A stretch of DNA of 64,000 nt from Flammulina velutipes (Eukaryota > Basidiomycota > Agaricomycetes > Agaricales > Physalacriaceae): assembly GCA_011800155.1 (NCBI GenBank), contig CM022373.1, positions 744,001-808,000 of the forward strand. Reading direction: 5' to 3'. A program made the position numbers and the translations under genes. A model generated the notes under the pieces. It did no database searches. It saw nothing but the letters and a program-made list of their open reading frames with translations, and was not told the origin of the DNA. Below are positions 10,578 to 21,216 of this stretch, piece by piece (within the stretch, counting starts at the first letter, position 1; every line of letters begins with the position of its first letter).

Positions 10578-11853
10578 ATGCTGGTGCCCTCCTTGATCAA
10601 CACGGCTTTTCTAGCCATTTATCTGTTCTCTAGTTCGGTTGCGAGCTTGCCTGTTTCTCCCCTCAGCGAGAAAGCGCGCGAGATTCTCAGACGCGCCGCT
10701 CCTGCTCCCCCGCACTGGGTCGTCTATTCTGATAAGTCAACGTCAACGTGGGGTCCTCCACCTGCTTCCGATATACAGGTGAGATAACATTATCTCTATG
10801 ACACAATGTTTATCTCAAACTATCTCAAAGGGCTTCAACGTATTGTAAGTTACGAGCCGTTTCTCACGTCTCCCCTTCTCAGCATTTGCACAGCTCGCTT
10901 TCATTCTTACTCTTAGCCGGGGCTTGGGACAAAGCCTACGAATGGACCTCAATGACAGCTGGAGAGAGATCAGCCCTCAAGGCACATATGCTGCAGCCGG
11001 AATTAAGCTGACGGTCTCGTTGTTTGGCTCGTCGGATGTACCGACAACGGTCAACGCCGACCCAGTGCAGACTGCGCAGACGATGGCTGCGTGGGTGAAG
11101 CAGTATAGCTTGGATGGGGTCGACGTTGACTACGAGGACTTTGGTGCATTTGCGCAGGGTACCGCTGAGGTAGCCAAGTCAATGATACGCACCAATTCAT
11201 GATACTGATAGGTCTACCTTTTAGAATTGGCTGATCTCCTTCACGACTGAGCTTCGCAGACAGCTACCACAAGGAGACTACATCATCACACATGCTCCTG
11301 TGGCGCCTTGGTTTACTCCGAGTCTCTATTCTGGCGGAGGTTACCTCAAAGTACATCAAGCAGTCGGTAACCTGATCGACTGGTATAATGTCCAGTTCTA
11401 CAATCGTACGTCGTTGCCATGCCTCGTCTCAATGATTGTGTTTATTTGAACAGAGGGAACCTCGGAGTACACAACATGCAATGGTCTACTCAACACCTCT
11501 TCCGGCACTTGGCCTAAGACGGCGCTGTTCGAGATCGCAGCCAGCGGCGTACCTCTGTCCAAGCTCGTTATAGGGAAACCCGCTACGACTGCCGATGCCA
11601 CCAATGGATGGGTGTCAGCATCAGATTTGGCGGTGTGTTTACAGACTGCGAAGAATCGAGGATGGAGTGAGTCACGTAATTTGTCATGTGGCGTAAACGA
11701 GGCGCTGATAGTTCTTTGAAGATGGAGGTGCTATGGTGTGGCAGGTAGGCATTCGAAAATCTGGACTGATAGATAAATTGATGGAATTCTTAGTATCCTA
11801 ACGCGGACGAGAACTGGATCAGAACAGTCCGTTCTCTTTCGTGGCCTGTATGA
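10578..11853 (+). pseudogene. GH18 chitinase copy 1, with a one-base frameshift
   Basis: The spliced exons read as a secreted GH18 enzyme: signal peptide, HWVVYSDKS, GFNVFSLSFLLLAGAWDKAYEW, then the catalytic motif DGVDVDYED (DGxDxDxE pattern). NWLISFTTEL, the barrel-end block NLIDWYNVQFYN, and C-terminal NGGAMVWQYPNADENW follow. Between ERSALK (ending about 10981) and TYAAAGIKL the frame shifts: the codon expected after AAG has only two bases, GC. Without the missing base, translation reaches a TGA within about ten codons. The neighbouring copy at 12541 reads straight through the same place (DVKTQYHAAGVKL). All other exons and splice sites are intact, so this is either a very young pseudogene or an assembly error. 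Confidence 0.75.
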
Positions 11854-12540
11854 TTTGAGGGCGTTGGTGGATTCTTTATTTCATTATTTAGAATCATTTC
11901 ATAAACCCTTGTGGTGCTAACGATTATTATATTTCTTTCAGTCCCGACATGTCGTTGCCGCACAATGCCAAACTTTTTCAACGCGACTCTTTTCATTTGC
12001 TCGTTTTGATCCTCCACTGTCCACATATCGGTGTACTTCTCTGGGTGGATCTCACGGTGGCTGCTCAGAGCCCAACGTTCAATGTTCTGTTCGGCCGCTT
12101 CGAAGACACAGATTTTTCGTTTCTGCCATTCCAACGTGAGCAGGACGACTCACCTGACGCATCGGGTAGCTCACGCCACATTGCATCGCCATTACGTCAG
12201 CCTACACTTTGCTTTTCTGCTTCTTCCGTAACCATCAACAGGTCTATATGGATCGTAATCTTTGGGTATAGTCTAATAGTAGTTCTCGTCCTTCCATTCT
12301 TCTTTTTACCCAGTAACCAGTGGCTTGAGTTGACTTTTTGACGCGAGCTATCATCGATGGCCGGACTTTGCTTCTTGTCGTTGGCTGACAACGACCTTGG
12401 ATCTGTATCTCGACTTGAGGCTTGAGCTTCTTCTGTCGATTCACCTTGTCCTCCCATGAGGCCGGCCTTACGAGCAGAGGAAGGTCCCTTATTTTCCTCT
12501 ATAAAGGCCATGGAGTGAATCTCCTTCGCACAACTTGAAG
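11854..12540. other. Spacer between tandem chitinases, with core promoter of copy 2
   Basis: This 687-bp spacer ends with a CTATAAAGG TATA element near 12500, about 40 bp before the ATG of copy 2. On the minus strand, 11790-12129 is open and protein-like in composition, but it has no ATG, only a weak upstream exon candidate and no known domain. It is not annotated as a gene. Confidence 0.45.
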
Positions 12541-14124
12541 ATGCCTCTCCGCCTTCGAACTCTTGCCTGCGCTCTAATCTGTCTATTCGGTCTTACCTAT
12601 AGTTCACCCTTGAACGACACCCAGCTTCTCAATGCTCGTAACGATCTGACTGTACCTGGACCACCGCACTTCGTTATCTACGGAGATCGATATGTTCAAG
12701 GTCTTACGGGCCCACCACCAGTCAACAAGATAAAGGTATGCTTCCCCTTGTCTTTGCTATAGATTGCTTGACTGATATACTCCGTAGGGATATAACGTGT
12801 TGTGTGTACTAGTTGTCAACTGAACCGGCGGTTTGTTTCTTTCAATTTTGACGCGTCTTTTCGTAGTGCTCTATCATTTCTTCTTCTGGAGGGCGCGTGG
12901 GATAAAGTACGTTGACATATCTATCTACTAAGGACTTTGGATGACGACGCACATACAGGCATACGAATGGACGACACTTTCCGCAAAAGAGCGAAACGAC
13001 GTCAAGACCCAATATCACGCCGCCGGGGTCAAGCTCATCGTGTCCGTTTTCGGGTCGACGGACATTCCTACTACTACTGGAGCTGATCCCATTGCTACGG
13101 CGGATATGGTGGCTTCCTGGGTCAAAACGTATGACCTCGACGGAGTGGATGTCGATTACGAGGTCTGTAACCTTGGCAGTTTACTTCCATGTTCCGTCTA
13201 ATGAGCTGGATAGGATTATGAAGCGATGAAACATTATAATGGGAAAGCTGAGGTGAATTGCGAGCTTAGAGAGCCATATCTACATGGAGATTCATCTTCT
13301 ATTAACCCAGGCATGGCTCATAAGCTTTACGCGACAGCTTCGAGTCCATCTTCCTCAAGGCAGCTACATTCTTTCGCATGCTCGTAAGTTTTAGGTTTTC
13401 ACGTGCTCTAAAGCTCATTTGATACTCCTAGCTGTCGCTCCATGGCAAGAGCGTTTCTCTGAATCAAGTGGCGTCACTCAGGTTGGGTATTTCCAGGTTT
13501 TCTAAGAATCAGGAGATATTCAAGGGTGGAGCATACCGAACCGTTCACAAGGAGGTCGGACATCTTATCGACTGGTATAACGTCCAAGTGAGTGGCTCCA
13601 ACTATCGGCAATGTGAGTGTGTATTCTTACAGGTTTCTCACACTGCCAGTTCTACAACCGTGAGTTCTATTCAAACTTTGCAGATGTGCCTTTATTCTGA
13701 ACATAAAATTGTAACAATCAGAAGGCGAGTACACGACCTGTGATAGTCTACTCTGGAACTCCGGTGGAGAATGGCCTGGGACGTCGCTTTTTGAGATCGC
13801 TTACAGCGGAATCCCATGGGAGAAACTCGTCATGGGTAAACCAGCGGATGCGGCTTCTGCAACTGATGGGTTCATGTTAACATCGAAGTTGGCGACTTGC
13901 ATTCAGGAAGCCCGGAAGATAGGCTGGAGTGAGTTCGGGTCGTCTTTTTGACTATAGATCTTCATACTCATTCAATTCTGGTTCTAGACGGTGGAGTGAT
14001 GGTATGGCAGGTAGGACCAATCCTGGAAAAGAGCTGGATGCACCGACTGATGTCATTTTTCTAGTATCCCGACGCATCTTCATCGTGGATTCAATCCGTT
14101 AGATCGTCGTCTTTCCCGATGTAA
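12541..14124 (+). CDS. Secreted GH18 chitinase, copy 2
   Basis: About eleven exons join in frame from the ATG at 12541 to the TAA at 14122-14124. The signal peptide (LACALICLFGLTYSSP) is followed by a GH18 TIM barrel: PPHFVIYGD, YNVFALSFLLLEGAWDKAYEW, and VKLIVSVFGSTDIP. The catalytic DGVDVDYE ends exactly at an intron. AWLISFTRQLR, HAPVAPWQERF, GHLIDWYNVQ and a final block with DGGVMVWQYPDASSSW complete it. The general acid Glu of DxxDxDxE is present. GH18 enzymes cut chitin or related GlcNAc polymers, in fungi often for wall remodelling or for lysing other fungi. It is a tandem duplicate of 10578-11853, with one extra intron after GAWDK. Confidence 0.9.
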
Positions 14125-14497
14125 GCACTGGCCTTACTTACAAAAAAACAAATATGCAAAAAGCCAGGCTGTATGAGACCCAAAATGATTCCAATTAACA
14201 TACAAATAATATCAGCACCAGGAGCAGGAGAAGTTGGAAGTGGCGTCTCCTCACGTGATCGCGAATGGTGGCGCTGCCTCTAGCCTCCCGGCTCGAGAGT
14301 GTCCATTGGTCAAATTACAGTGTAATCTCCAGATTATTTTATTAAGGCCGTTCGAATACCAATTGTTTCTATGCCAAATACTATGCCATTCTCAAACTCT
14401 CTCCAGAAACTAAGTACAACTTAGTTGTCAACATGCAGATCCATTCAAAAACAAGCCACATAACATGTGAATGATCTTCAGTCAACAGAGTGTAGTC
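14125..14497. other. Intergenic stretch
   Basis: This stretch lies between the chitinase stop and the protease remnant. It is A/T-rich and shows nothing recognisable. Confidence 0.4.
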
Positions 14498-14853
14498 CTA
14501 GTACTTTCCCGTGTTCACCAGTCCCTTCAGATTCTTTGACAGCAACACCAGTCTCAGTCCGATGCAGTTATACATCTTAGAAGGAAACAACAAGTATTGA
14601 ACAGGGTAGAGCGAATTGACGCCTGACGCCAACACGGACACCATTCCGAACGCAAAGAAACAGGGGAACTCTCCTTTGTTGTTCTCGGCTTCACCAAGCC
14701 GTCATAAATGAGGGAGCCAGAATCTCCATTGGCGGAGAACGGACACAACTACCGATATCGATTGCAGTTGTAGATGGCGAGTTCGATGGACCCAACGCCG
14801 TTTTCGTCGCAAAGGAAGGAATCGAGCCCCGCGCAGCGTCCAACGGTGAGGTT
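14498..14853 (-). pseudogene. Remnant of a trypsin-fold (GDSGS) serine-protease-like gene
   Basis: Minus-strand translation from 14853 reads NLTVGRCAGLDSFLCDENG, continues GSIELAIYNCN, hits a stop, and goes on as PFSANGDSGSLIYDGL. The order LTVGR, then IELAIYN, then FSxxGDSGSLIxDG is that of fungal S1-like protease proteins, in which GDSG carries the active-site serine. After GDSGSLIYDG the frame changes, and the following 60 codons do not resemble the rest of a protease. There is no start codon and no upstream catalytic His/Asp part. It abuts the boundary of the duplicated F-box block that begins at about 14872. Confidence 0.65.
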
Positions 14854-14944
14854 TTGGTGAGGTTGGTAGCGGAGTACCGTGGGAACGATCATCGTCACTT
14901 GAAATTCAAACTTGTCTTTCTACCTCCACCAGCTTTTGACAACA

Positions 14945-16788
14945 ATGCCACTGGGAGTCCGCGATTATTCCTACCGCACTTCAAGCAGTACGTTACCCGG
15001 AATATGAACATATCACAAGTACTAACTAAATTAGGGTACGTTATGGAAAAGACCACCCCGCTTCCATTGCCTCCTCCAATTTCGAAGGAGATGGAGCAAA
15101 TTGACGCTGAAATCTTCCGCCACGAACGCGCCATACGTGCACTCCGAACGCAAAGAAACGCCGCCACCCCCATCTGTCGTCTCCCCGTCGAGTTACTTTG
15201 CGAAATATTCATAATATCTCGAAACGCGGAAAGCGCGCGCATTCCGCTTCCTCGAAGTAACCGCTGGTTCCCCCTGCCCCAGACGTGTCAATACCTCAGA
15301 TCTGTCGCCCTCTCATGTCCTTCTCTCTGGGCCGTGCTCAATTTCAGTGCCACTTCCGAATGGGCGCGCTTAATGTTTAAACGATCCAAAGACGCACGCC
15401 TTTATGTCACGGCAACTTTGACGTACAAGTCACGGGCCATGCAAGCGGTTGTATCCGAAGTACTGTCAAACACTTCCCGCCTCGCCGAGCTCGATCTAAC
15501 GGGGACCAACGAGGCGCTGAACGAAGCCAACACGTATTTAACGCAACCGGCTCCCTTTCTTCGCTCCCTCCACTATTACCAAGACGAAAATAATGGACCA
15601 TCGTTGGTCTTTCCGACCGACTTCTTAGGCGCTAATGCCCCGCGCTTGAGGAACGTTGACTTCGTGCGGTGTGCAATACCATGGGACGCGCCCATCTTTG
15701 CGAACCTTACATCTCTTTCTGTCAAAGATCCTTCTCCTGCCATCACCGCCACTCCTTCCCAGATCCTGTCTATACTAGAGAAGACACCCCAATTGGAAAC
15801 ATTAGTGTTGCACCGTGCTTTGGCCAATATGGATGTCTCGTCATATCGAACTACGACCCGGAAATCCCACCCAATACGCCTCCCCAACCTTATCACGCTC
15901 GAAGTCCTCTCTGATGCTCCAGCGCTCACCCATCTTCTGTTTTCCATTGCCATCCCGCTACTTGTCAACGTGCAAATCACGGTGTTTGACCCATCCGCCC
16001 TCTATGACTTTACCCCCTTCATCACCGCTTTGAACAGTTGTGCGGACTCCCCGACGATGTTCCTCCATCAACCTGTGCGTGCATGTGACTTCTCCAGCAG
16101 TATCGCCCCCAGTGGGCTGGTCTTTCGCGGATGGAGAAGCCTGATGTGTTCGCTAGAGCCACCCGCGGTGGAAGTGACATTCAGACACCATGATCCACGG
16201 ATGATGATGAGTGCTGCACGCAACGCCATGTCTCAGCGAGGCAATGACATAGAGACGATGTTGCAAAACATAGCAGACGCACTGCCTATGAGTGAAATTC
16301 AGGAGCTTCGTTTGGCCGGGAACATAATATCGCGGACCTTCGGTGCGTTCGAGAGGTGTACGCAGCTTTCCACGCTTGAGCTGCGCGGATCGGAGAAGGA
16401 GTGTATATCTGCGCTCGGTGTCGATCAAAACCCAGCGAAGAAAACAAAGAAGGGAAAGAAACCAAAGGCTCAGCTGGTTTTCCCGCTTTTGCGAAAGTTG
16501 TCTATCTTTGAGGGAGAATTCGAAGATAGCGGCTTCGAGAGGCTTCGAAAGATGCTCACATTTCGAGAGCGGAACAAAGCGCGGATTATGACGCTGGAGT
16601 TGGAGGATTGTTCGCGCGTTTTTGCAGACGATGTTGCCAGACTCGAGAAACATGTTGGGCAGGTGAAGTGGGACAAGATCGAGGACGATCCTGACAAGGA
16701 CGAAGACGACCAGATGGACTATGATGAGGAATACGATTCTGATGTTATTGTTTTCACGGAGGATCTATACAGCGATGATTACTACTAG
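14945..16788 (+). CDS. F-box domain protein, duplicated copy A
   Basis: Exon 1 is 14945-14987. A 47-bp intron (GTACGT to TTAG) follows, then exon 2 at 15035-16788. The total of 1797 nt gives 598 residues. The start was chosen because the inverted copy at 58413-60269 has the same ttgacaacaATGCCA context and an intron of the same phase and donor. After a short leader comes PPPISKEMEQIDAEI, then a helix with RHERAIRALRTQRN. The F-box CRLPVELLCEIFIIS and TCQYLRSVALSCPSLW come next. The long C-terminal part is leucine-rich, with a Lys-rich insertion (PAKKTKKGKKPK) and a very acidic tail. Its expected role is SCF substrate selection. It ends 25 bp from the stop of the convergent F-box gene. Confidence 0.85.
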
Positions 16789-16813
16789 TCCTGATGTTGA
16801 ATACATGCTCCAT

Positions 16814-18349
16814 TCAAATTCGTGTATCCCTCCATCGAATTTCGCTGACATGCTGTCTCAACCTTTCCACGTCTTCCTTCTCTGGTACGAGTGACTCGTC
16901 GTCGTCATAAAATACAAGGATGTTAACCGGTGCATGATGGTATGCACGAAAAGCAAGGACGTCACACAGTTCGCGAACAACCTGGCTATCACCAAAGGCG
17001 CATGATAACGAGAGCGTGTGTAGGCGCGGAAAGACAAGAGTGCTCGAGCTCCCATTGGCACTGGCACGACAGAAAGAGCGGAGGAATCGAAAAGCCCGAG
17101 TTCTTTTGTCAAGCTGGATGGAGACGATCGCAGTGGACGCATCAAACACCTCCAATGTGAACCAAACGAGATGGATACCTTCGAGTTGGAGACCGCGAAT
17201 GTTGGAATGGGGGAGGCGGCCGCTGACGTTCTGTATCATCATTCTCAGTCCACTCACAGCGGTTGTGTATCCTAGCGATAGGATCAAGTGAGGACCGCCC
17301 ACGGCAGATGTGCCGAACAATAAAGTATTGACGGATAGCTGCTCGATGACGAGGGTGCCGTGCTTGGATACATTGATGACTTGGGATGTGGGACACCCGC
17401 ATCCATCTAGAGCGTTTAGCAATGGGAGGAAGTTGAAGGATGAAACTGGATCGCCTTCAGCCTTGATGTGTAGTATGGCGGAAGGGGGGACCAAAATACT
17501 ATGTAGCATCTTAGTGACCGATTGTGCGGAGGAGGTGAGCGTCAACCTGGAAAGCTTGGGTAGGTGGACGGGATGGGATGCCCTAGATCCGGTGAGGTAG
17601 TACTCTCCATCCGGCTCCTCCAAGGCCCTTTCCAGGCCCAAAACCTCCAACAGTGGTGTTTTCTGCAGGATGGCGAAGATTTGTGGGAATGTGGCAACGA
17701 GAGATGAAGCTGGTCGGTTGACATGGAGGTGTGTCAAATCGGTCAAGATGCCAGAATCCCAATCTATGGCGCAGTGTTTGAGGATGACTGTTCTCAGGAG
17801 CGGGGCTTCCTGTTGGAAGATGGTTCTGGGGAGAAGTACCGGAGCCGGCGAGCGATCAGCATTGAACCTATTGGGAGTGCTGGTCACTCGTAGTGAACGT
17901 AGGAGGCGAGCCGGCGAGGCGAGGTATTCGGTAACAAGCTCGAGGCAATGCCCTTCCAGCGAAGTGAAGGAAAGATGCGATATGCGAGACATGTCCTTCA
18001 GTATGGAAAGAACTGTTCTGTGCATATCAGACTTGAATGGGTACGCAAATGCGATAGAAATGGGTGCGCCCTTGGATCTCTTGAGCATTTCGCCTGTCCA
18101 CTCTACGCTTGTATGGAAGTCCAGATGGCTCCATAAACGAGGGCAGTTTAACGCGATAGTCCGGATGTATGAGCATGTCTCCATGAGCCTCACCCAGCGG
18201 GGATTTTGAGAACAGAGGATTAGGATTTCGCAGAGGATTTCTACGGGGAGCTGACAGATGGGGGACAGAGCATTGTGCTGTGTGGCGCGCGCACAATCCA
18301 CACTTGTTATTTGGGAGGCCAAATCTTGTGGCGAGTGTGAATTAGACAT
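16814..18349 (-). CDS. F-box domain protein, copy B, convergent with copy A
   Basis: A single exon of 511 residues from the ATG at 18349. The open frame extends upstream but lacks another ATG. The F-box reads SPICQLPVEILCEIL, followed by METCSYIRTIALNCPRLW and MLKRSKGAPISI. The remainder is leucine-rich, with VILKHCAIDWDS and LEVLGLERAL. The C-terminus FYDDDESLVPEKEDV ... SEIRWRDTRI survives as a fragment beside the second F-box A copy at 58 kb. It is closer to the 6569-8041 protein than to copy A. Confidence 0.85.
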   Translation of the reverse strand: MSNSHSPQDLASQITSVDCARATQHNALSPICQLPVEILCEILILCSQNPRWVRLMETCSYIRTIALNCPRLWSHLDFHTSVEWTGEMLKRSKGAPISIAFAYPFKSDMHRTVLSILKDMSRISHLSFTSLEGHCLELVTEYLASPARLLRSLRVTSTPNRFNADRSPAPVLLPRTIFQQEAPLLRTVILKHCAIDWDSGILTDLTHLHVNRPASSLVATFPQIFAILQKTPLLEVLGLERALEEPDGEYYLTGSRASHPVHLPKLSRLTLTSSAQSVTKMLHSILVPPSAILHIKAEGDPVSSFNFLPLLNALDGCGCPTSQVINVSKHGTLVIEQLSVNTLLFGTSAVGGPHLILSLGYTTAVSGLRMMIQNVSGRLPHSNIRGLQLEGIHLVWFTLEVFDASTAIVSIQLDKRTRAFRFLRSFCRASANGSSSTLVFPRLHTLSLSCAFGDSQVVRELCDVLAFRAYHHAPVNILVFYDDDESLVPEKEDVERLRQHVSEIRWRDTRI

Positions 18350-18521
18350 GGTGGTCTGTATCACGAAAGGCCGGGCCGAAATTACCCGATGCGCCACACT
18401 AAAATGCCAGATAACTTAAATATCTTAATTATTTCCATAAATATTTGAAGAATAGTCGCCGACGACACGCGACTTGGCTTGCATCAGGGTCCTCACTTCT
18501 TGACTTGTTGCCGCCAACGCG
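18350..18521. promoter_or_regulatory. Short divergent promoter (F-box B / VPS5)
   Basis: Only 172 bp separate two start codons transcribed in opposite directions. An A/T-rich core (ACTTAAATATCTTAATTATT) lies near 18415-18435. Confidence 0.45.
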
Positions 18522-20775
18522 ATGGACGGCTTTGACGACCTGCTCGGTCCTTCTCGCAACGCACTCGAAGATAATCCATTCTCAGATCCGTTTGGAAAGC
18601 GGTCGAGCTCACCAGATCCATGGGCGTCGCCGTTCGGGCAGCACCAAGACGATATTTACCACCAACCATTCGCAAGTGATACACCAACGACGCCGACGAC
18701 GACAGACCATTCATCAGATGGCGATGAGCACGAAGATAGCTCCACGCCGGTACAGGAGGAACCCTCAGACCCTCTGGACTCTGCAGCAGCCAATATCCCA
18801 GATCCCGAAGAGGAGCAACGTCCAGCTCTGCCACGACAGCGAAGCTCGACGACGTCTACGCATATAGCCGCTGATGCAAGCCCGCCGTCTCCCTCTCCCG
18901 GATTTCGAGAGAGTATCCCTTCGCCAGAACCAAGGCCGGCGCCAGATACAACCAAAGTGCATGAGCCGACCTCATTTTCGGAAACCGCGACTATCCGTCC
19001 AACAGAGCCTGAAGAGACTATCCCAGCCACGACACACGAATCTTCACCACCATCGACGTCGACACCACCGGCTTGGGGGCCTCTTGACCGTAACAATGAC
19101 CGTGGGTTTGGCACGGGGCTTGCGCTGGGTGGAGAAGCAGTGAATGACGGATGGCGCGGCGAGTCGGAGAACTGGAGCAGCGATAGGACAATGTCCAGAT
19201 TTCCTACTGAAATCGATGCCGACGAAGACAGCGACGACGACAAGCCAATAGGGAGGCTCAAGTCACCAGAGAGGGTGCGCACGTCGCGCGTTTCCCTCAC
19301 AGATATTGACGTTGTATAGAAATCCAAAGGCCCACCTCCCGTGTTCATTATCACTGTCGACGATCCTCAAAAGGTTGGCGATCCTATCCGTGGATTTACC
19401 ATGTACACAGTACACACCCACACATCCTCTCCTCTCTTCGAGAAGACCAACTTTTCCGTCCTCCGCCGCTATTCAGACTTCCTTTGGCTCTATGAGACAT
19501 TGAGTGTCAACAACCCAGGTGTCGTCGTGCCGCCTGTGCCGGAAAAGAATCCCTTTGGGCGATTCGACGACCACTTCGTAAAGCAGAGGCGTCTTGGCCT
19601 CGAAAAATGTATCCAAAAGATTGCGAATCACCCTGTTTTAGGGAAAGACGCGGACTTGAAGAGGTTTTTGGAAAGTGATTCGTTTGCGCTTGAGGTGAGG
19701 TTCATGCGTGAGGTTCTAGCAGTCTGTCCTCAACGTCTCTTAGATCAAGCACAGAAAGGCAGAGATTGCGCATGAGAGGGGTGGGCTCATGGCCTCTATC
19801 GGCCAGACACTCACTGGATCGCGCTTCAACGAGACAGACGAAGTACGTTCTCGACTCAAAGTCTGTTATCAATTTGTTGACCGTGAACAGTGGTTTGACA
19901 GACAGAAAGGGTACCTAGATAGCCTGGAGTCTCAACTTCGTGGTTTGGTCAAAGCCATCGAGTTCGTCGCCCGGCAACGTGCAGGTGGGTTCCACCGCAC
20001 TATCCCAGCCATCTCAGCTTATCAGTTGCTGGACAGATATTGCTACTGCAACAGGAGAGTTTTCAATAGCTGTTGGAGACTTGGCGTCGTCAGACGTTGG
20101 CCGCCAGCTCTCGCAGTCTCTTTCCGGCTTAGCAGATGTGGAGCGCAAGGCTCAAGAGACTCAAGCTCAACAGTCTGAGCAGGACATGAGCACAATCATG
20201 GCTACCGTCGATGAATACGCGAGATTGATAAATTCTGTTAGGGTGAGATTTTTGACAGCCAACTCTTCTTCTTGTTTTCTGATCAGTGTAGATGGCATTT
20301 TCATCGCGTATCCGAACGTACTACACGTGGCGCAATATGGAAAGTGAACTAGTGCGCGTTAAGCAGAATCATGAGCGGAATCGCGCTCAAGGGCGGATAC
20401 CAACCGAGCGAATAGGTTACGCTCTCAATCAGATTGCAGAGGTACGGATATCCCTGTGCTATCGATGTCTTCGAAGAATTCAAATCTTACAGGCTGAGCG
20501 GCGCGCGTTGGAAGCGAAACACGAATTCGAGAACGTGTCAAAGCTGACAAAGGCGGAAGTGGCGCGGTTTGAACAGGAGCGGGTTGCCGATATGAGGGAC
20601 ACACTGAATGTGTTTTTGGAGGGTATGATCACCAGACAGAAACAGGTGCATCACTTTTGTTCTTTGTGGTCTTGAATGTTGCGGCTAACCAGCCGTTTAG
20701 TTGATCTCTTCATGGGAGAATTATCAGCAGATGTTATTGAACAAGGTTGGTGGAGGGCGAGGGTCTGATTCTTGA
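18522..20775 (+). CDS. VPS5: Retromer sorting nexin Vps5 (SNX1/2 type)
   Basis: The N-terminus (MDGFDDLLGPSRNALEDNPF) and about 260 Ser/Pro/Asp-rich disordered residues precede a PX domain joined across the intron ending at 19319. PX landmarks are GPPPVFIITVDDP, RRYSDFLWLYETL, PPVPEKNPFGRF and HPVLGKDADLKRFLESD. After several short introns comes the Vps5-type BAR domain: WFDRQKGYLDSLESQL, DLASSDVGRQLSQSL and KLTKAEVARFEQERVADMRD. It ends with SWENYQQMLL and a Gly-rich tail (TGA at 20773). PX binds phosphatidylinositol 3-phosphate, and the BAR dimer (with Vps17) tubulates endosomes for retrograde traffic to the Golgi. The domain order and lengths are normal. Confidence 0.93.
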
Positions 20776-21216
20776 CCGTAACGCGGAGGTGTATTATCTT
20801 ATTAAATATGGGACGGATTTCATTTCAACATACTGACACTTTCCTGCACGTCTATCATCTAGGCATACTCGTCGTTCCTATGGAAAATGTCAGAGGCCAT
20901 CAATATCCACGATTCAGATCTCTGGTTACTGTGGCAAGTACCCAATAACGCAGGTCTTTTGCAACTTACGGTGACCGCTTCCTTAACGTTCAAAGACTTG
21001 GTACAATTCCTCCTTCGAGGGCTTCGAGCAAAGCCACGCACCATTCGACGTCTCTGACTAGGCTCTTGCGCTGCAACCGAAGCATAATGATTTATGAGAA
21101 TCCCTTTGATTAGTAAAGACCAATCTATGGTTCTCCGGACGCCTGCTCTTCGCTTCCGCATCTACTTAAAAATCGACGACGGACTTGTTCAGGGTTACAC
21201 TTCTTTCCTTGCTACC
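20776..21216. other. Intergenic stretch
   Basis: This is the spacer and promoter between VPS5 and the dioxygenase. A 56-codon plus-strand ORF at 20889-21059 has no recognisable features and is not annotated. Confidence 0.4.

Noticed and set aside
11790..12129. Minus-strand open frame between the two chitinases
   Set aside because: Protein-like composition, but there is no ATG, and the only upstream exon candidate codes for a few residues; not strong enough to call.
15576..15980. Antisense open frames inside F-box gene A (and similar ones inside A' at 59302-59835)
   Set aside because: They mirror the coding strand of a conserved F-box gene and appear in both copies only because the DNA is duplicated.
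20889..21059. 56-codon plus-strand ORF downstream of VPS5
   Set aside because: No supporting feature; likely chance in the spacer.
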